Assembly (NCBI GenBank): GCA_937942105.1
Contig: CALDFS010000349.1
Span: forward strand, 1-8,352
DNA: 8,352 nt
Source: an uncultured Ruminococcus sp.
GTDB lineage: Bacteria; Bacillota; Clostridia; Oscillospirales; Ruminococcaceae
Direction of reading: 5' to 3'
The notes beneath the pieces are model-generated. The model worked only from the letters and a program-made list of their open reading frames with translations, did not search any database and was not told where the DNA came from. Shown here in pieces: positions 5,959-8,352 of this stretch (the first letter of the stretch is position 1; the number at the start of each line of letters is the position of its first letter). The position numbers and the translations under genes were made by a program.

Positions 5959-6483
5959 ATTAGCAACTTAGATCATCAGATCAATGAAGAAATCCGGGAC
6001 GCTCAAATTCGTCTTATTGATTCCGACGGATCCCAGCTCGGCATTGTTTCATCAAAGGAAGCTCTGCAATTAGCGGCTTCCAAGGACTTAGACCTTGTTA
6101 AAATAGCTCCGACAGCTAATCCCCCCGTATGCAAGATAATGGATTACGGTAAATACTGCTTCGAGCAGACAAAGAGGGAAAAGGAAGCCAGAAAGAACCA
6201 GAAAATCGTTGAGATAAAGGAAGTCAGAATGACTTCAAAAATCGATTCAAACGATTTCAACACTAAGGCAAAGCAGGCAATAAGGTTCTTAGAGGACGGC
6301 AATAAGGTAAAAGTATCAATAAGGCTTCAGTTCCGTAAGGGCGTTGCGCTTCATTCCGAGCTGAGTGATAAGCTGCTTGAAGAGTTCAAGCAGGCAATTG
6401 CTGAATACGGCGTATTCGATAAGCCCAGCAAGGTCGAGGGCAGAAACATTGTTTTAATGGTTTCTCCCAAGCCGACCAAATAA
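5959..6483 (+). CDS. infC: Translation initiation factor IF-3 (ATT start)
   Basis: IF-3 binds the 30S subunit, prevents premature 50S joining and checks start-codon/initiator tRNA pairing. From ATT at 5959 the protein is 174 residues, normal for the family. Reading: SNLDHQINEEIRDAQIRLID (N-domain), the IF-3 signature KIMDYGKYCFEQTK (about 59-72), the basic linker KREKEARKNQK, then the C-domain ending GRNIVLMVSPKPTK. GGAGG at 5945-5949 lies nine bases before the ATT. No ATG, GTG or TTG is in frame near this site. ATT is the known autoregulatory start of infC in E. coli and is also used in Bacillus: low IF-3 allows initiation at the poor codon. The in-frame ATGs at 5845 and 5905 lie in the leader/attenuator and lack ribosome binding sites. 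The C-domain segment after SIR (residues 123-132, LQFRKGVALH) appears two residues longer than the usual FRGREMAH-like form. Confidence 0.95.
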   Translation: MSNLDHQINEEIRDAQIRLIDSDGSQLGIVSSKEALQLAASKDLDLVKIAPTANPPVCKIMDYGKYCFEQTKREKEARKNQKIVEIKEVRMTSKIDSNDFNTKAKQAIRFLEDGNKVKVSIRLQFRKGVALHSELSDKLLEEFKQAIAEYGVFDKPSKVEGRNIVLMVSPKPTK

Positions 6484-6512
6484 TATCGTAATAAATTAAG
6501 GAGGATAAACTA

Positions 6513-6716
6513 ATGGCAAAGATCAAGGTAAAGACTCACTCCGGTACAAAGAAGCGTTTTTCGCTTACAGGAACCGGCAAGGTCAAGTTCCAGCATGCTT
6601 ATAAGAGACACCGTCTTGTTTCCAAGGATCACAAGGCTAAGAGAATCGCAAGAGGAACTGCTTACGCTTCAAGCGCAAATATCGAAGCGCTCAGAAAAAC
6701 CATCCCTTACAAATAA
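6513..6716 (+). CDS. rpmI: Large-subunit ribosomal protein bL35
   Basis: A 67-residue, strongly basic protein with the L35 pattern: KTHSGTKKRFSLTGTGKVK near the start, HAYKRH in the middle and LRKTIPYK at the end. L35 is a structural protein of the 50S subunit. AAGGAGG at 6498-6504 lies eight bases before the ATG. It sits 29 bases after infC and 58 bases before rplT in the classic infC-rpmI-rplT order, so it is co-regulated by the leader upstream of infC. Confidence 0.97.
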   Translation: MAKIKVKTHSGTKKRFSLTGTGKVKFQHAYKRHRLVSKDHKAKRIARGTAYASSANIEALRKTIPYK

Positions 6717-6774
6717 ATCGCGGGTTTGTAATGTGTAAGGACTTTCAAGAATCAAATAACGGAGGTAATTAATT

Positions 6775-7131
6775 ATGGCTCGTGTTAAGGGAGCAATGAT
6801 GACTCGCAAGAGAAGAAATAAGACTCTTAAGCTCGCAAAGGGCTACTGGGGTTCAAAGAGCAAGCACTTCAAGATGGCAAAACAGGCCGTCATGAAGTCC
6901 GGCAACTATGCATATATCGGAAGAAAGCAGAAAAAGCGCGAATTCCGTCAGCTTTGGATCGCAAGAATTTCCGCCGCCGCTAAGGCAAACGGAATGAACT
7001 ATTCCACTTTGATGAACGGTCTTAAAAAAGCTGGAATCACGCTGAACAGAAAGATGCTTTCCGAAATCGCTATCAGCGATCCCGCTGGTTTCACCGCTAT
7101 CACAGAGAAGGCAAAGGCTGCTCTTAACTGA
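6775..7131 (+). CDS. rplT: Large-subunit ribosomal protein bL20
   Basis: A 118-residue protein of standard length. The N-terminus MARVKGAMMTRKRRNKTLKLAKGYWG (read in parts), then RKQKKREFRQLWIARISAAA and LNRKMLSEIA, are typical L20 blocks. L20 binds 23S rRNA early in 50S assembly and is the autogenous repressor of this operon in the Bacillota and enterobacteria studied. GGAGG at 6761-6765 lies nine bases before the ATG. The operon ends here, with an intrinsic terminator starting eight bases after the stop. Confidence 0.98.
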   Translation: MARVKGAMMTRKRRNKTLKLAKGYWGSKSKHFKMAKQAVMKSGNYAYIGRKQKKREFRQLWIARISAAAKANGMNYSTLMNGLKKAGITLNRKMLSEIAISDPAGFTAITEKAKAALN

Positions 7132-7138
7132 TAAAACT

Positions 7139-7170
7139 AAAACACGCTCTCAACCGGGCGTGTTTTATTA
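7139..7170 (+). terminator. Intrinsic terminator of infC-rpmI-rplT
   Basis: A perfect 9-bp stem, AAAACACGC (7139-7147) with GCGTGTTTT (7158-7166), has a 10-base loop and a T-rich tail (TTTTATTAATATTTT). The stem's own A and T ends extend the tail. It separates the ribosomal protein operon from the methyltransferase gene, whose start is about 25 bases downstream. Confidence 0.88.
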
Positions 7171-7191
7171 ATATTTTAACGGAAAAAAGCT

Positions 7192-7983
7192 ATGAATGAA
7201 ATAACAAGTAGGGAAAACCCATTGATAAAGGAATATATATCGCTTAGGGATAAGAAAAAGTGCCGCGCAGAGCAGAAAATGTTTGTTTTGGAGGGCGCAA
7301 GAATAACGCTTGACGCTGTTTCTGAGGGCGTGGAGATGGTTTATGGCTTCGTCACTGCGGATGCCGCTGAAAAATACCCCGAAGCGGCAGATAAGCTTGC
7401 AGCGGCTCTTGGCGATAAGCTTTACAGAATTCCTAAGACTCTGGCAGATAAGCTCAGCGATACAAAAGGCTCTCAGGGGATATTTGTTTGCGCAAAGGCT
7501 CTTGACAAAAATCCAATGCCTGATAAAATAAAAGACGGTGCAAAGTTTCTGATTCTCGCCGATTTGCAGGACCCCGGAAACGTCGGAACCATAATAAGGG
7601 TGTCCGACGCTGTGGGAATCGCGGGGGTGTATCTCTGCGGCTGCTGCGATATATATAATCCCAAAACCGTCCGCTCGACAATGGGCTCGATGTTCCGCGT
7701 GCCGTTCGAGTGCAATATGAGCTTTGAGGATGTCATCGGTTTGATGAAGGATAGGGGAGTTGTAACCTATGCTTCCGTTATAGACCCAAGCGCGCAGAGC
7801 CTGAGAGAGACTGAGTTCGAGCCTACCTGCGCGGTAGTTGTAGGAAACGAGGGCGCAGGACTCTCACAGAGCGAGACAGCCCTTTGCGATAAGCGTATAA
7901 CCATTAAAATGAAGGGAAATATCAACTCCCTGAACGCCGCCTCTGCGGCAGGAATATTCCTTTGGGAGCTGACAAGGCGTTAA
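7192..7983 (+). CDS. TrmH/SpoU-family RNA 2'-O-ribose methyltransferase, YsgA/RlmP-like
   Basis: A 263-residue SPOUT enzyme that transfers methyl from S-adenosylmethionine to a ribose 2'-OH in RNA. The N-terminal part (about 25-105: FVLEGARITLDAV through SQGIFVCA) is the substrate-binding domain. The C-terminal trefoil knot has motif 1 DLQDPGNVGTIIRVSDA (N130, with R136 as the expected catalytic arginine), motif 2 VVVGNEGAGLS (N219, E220, G221) and motif 3 IKMKGNINSLNAASAA (S246, L247, N248). It resembles B. subtilis YsgA, described as RlmP and acting on G2553 of the 23S A-loop; ortholog status and target are inferred, and another rRNA or tRNA site is possible. The Shine-Dalgarno is weak (GGAAA at 7181). 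No own promoter was recognised after the rplT terminator. dprA starts two bases after its stop. Confidence 0.9.
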   Translation: MNEITSRENPLIKEYISLRDKKKCRAEQKMFVLEGARITLDAVSEGVEMVYGFVTADAAEKYPEAADKLAAALGDKLYRIPKTLADKLSDTKGSQGIFVCAKALDKNPMPDKIKDGAKFLILADLQDPGNVGTIIRVSDAVGIAGVYLCGCCDIYNPKTVRSTMGSMFRVPFECNMSFEDVIGLMKDRGVVTYASVIDPSAQSLRETEFEPTCAVVVGNEGAGLSQSETALCDKRITIKMKGNINSLNAASAAGIFLWELTRR

Positions 7984-7985
7984 AC

Positions 7986-8352
7986 ATGAATTCTCAACTG
8001 ATTTACTGGCTCTGGCTGACGATAGCCTTTGGTCCTGCCAATTCGCGGAAATGGAATGCAATGTCGCACTATGCTTCGGTTGAAGAGGCTTATAAAAGCA
8101 TAAGCCGCGGAAATCTTGAATATGTCATGCCGCAAGATGTAAGAAGCGTTAAAAGCGCGGATATGGAGCGGGCGCAAAAGCTTGCGGAATACTGCGAAAG
8201 CAAGCGCATAAATATATATTGCTTTGACGATAAAAAATACCCGGAAGGGCTTCGCGAAATCTATAACCCGCCGTCTGTTCTGTTTGCAGTGGGGGATATC
8301 AGCATTATCAATGACTCTGTAGTGATTGCCTGCGTTGGCACAAGGTCCCCCA
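7986..8352 (+). CDS. dprA: DprA/Smf, DNA processing protein, N-terminal part (3' end outside window)
   Basis: The frame opens at ATG 7986 and stays open to the window end (122 codons seen). The N-terminal segment LIYWLWLTIAFGPANSRKW fits the helical N-terminal domain of DprA. It is followed by the start of the Rossmann-like core: YCFDDKKYPEGLREIYNPPSVLFAVGD (read in parts) and IACVGTRSP, matching the family pattern YPxxLxxIxdPPxxLFxxGd and VGtR. DprA protects incoming single-stranded DNA and loads RecA during transformation; in bacteria not known to be competent it is still widely conserved. AAGG inside the end of the methyltransferase gene serves as ribosome binding site, and the 2-base gap implies one transcript with that gene. 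Confidence 0.92.
   Translation, partial: MNSQLIYWLWLTIAFGPANSRKWNAMSHYASVEEAYKSISRGNLEYVMPQDVRSVKSADMERAQKLAEYCESKRINIYCFDDKKYPEGLREIYNPPSVLFAVGDISIINDSVVIACVGTRSP

Overview
The window looks like a chromosomal stretch from a moderate-GC Clostridia-type Bacillota. The evidence is AddAB (not RecBCD) recombination nuclease genes, an infC-rpmI-rplT operon behind an L20-type leader with an intrinsic attenuator, strong AGGAGG-type ribosome binding sites, and an infC gene that starts with ATT. The standard code is in use: both TAA and TGA end intact genes. No CRISPR array, tRNA, rRNA, transposase or phage gene was seen, and no gap of 300 bases lacks a gene.

Left part (1-4539), all on the plus strand: the C-terminal end of addB with its Fe-S cysteine cluster, then a complete addA helicase-nuclease, then a small membrane-anchored TPR protein whose start overlaps the addA stop (ATGA). 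AddB and AddA form the double-strand-break end-processing helicase-nuclease that loads RecA. The addB/addA junction carries a diverged 61-bp tandem duplication. It copies the addB stop, the Shine-Dalgarno and the addA start, and leaves a chimeric 19-codon ORF immediately before the true addA start.

Middle part (4540-5763): a consensus promoter (TTGACA, 17 bp, TATAAT) with one inverted repeat over the -35 box and another near the start point. It drives a small unrecognised gene for an 82-residue single-pass membrane protein. Next comes a related second copy that has ACG where ATG is expected and an in-frame TAA at codon 48. Reading continues in the same frame after that stop into a 209-codon ORF of unknown family. 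The simplest reading is a tandem pair of paralogues of which the second is broken into an anchor fragment and a soluble domain; a non-standard expression mode is possible but unproven. This is the least explained part of the window.

Right part (5737-8352): an A-tract followed by a second perfect consensus promoter, a structured leader ending in an attenuator, then infC (ATT start), rpmI and rplT, closed by a strong intrinsic terminator. A SPOUT 2'-O-methyltransferase resembling B. subtilis YsgA/RlmP follows, and two bases later the 5' end of dprA, which runs off the window. Translation factors and ribosome assembly/modification therefore sit between two DNA recombination modules (AddAB for breaks, DprA for RecA loading on incoming single strands).
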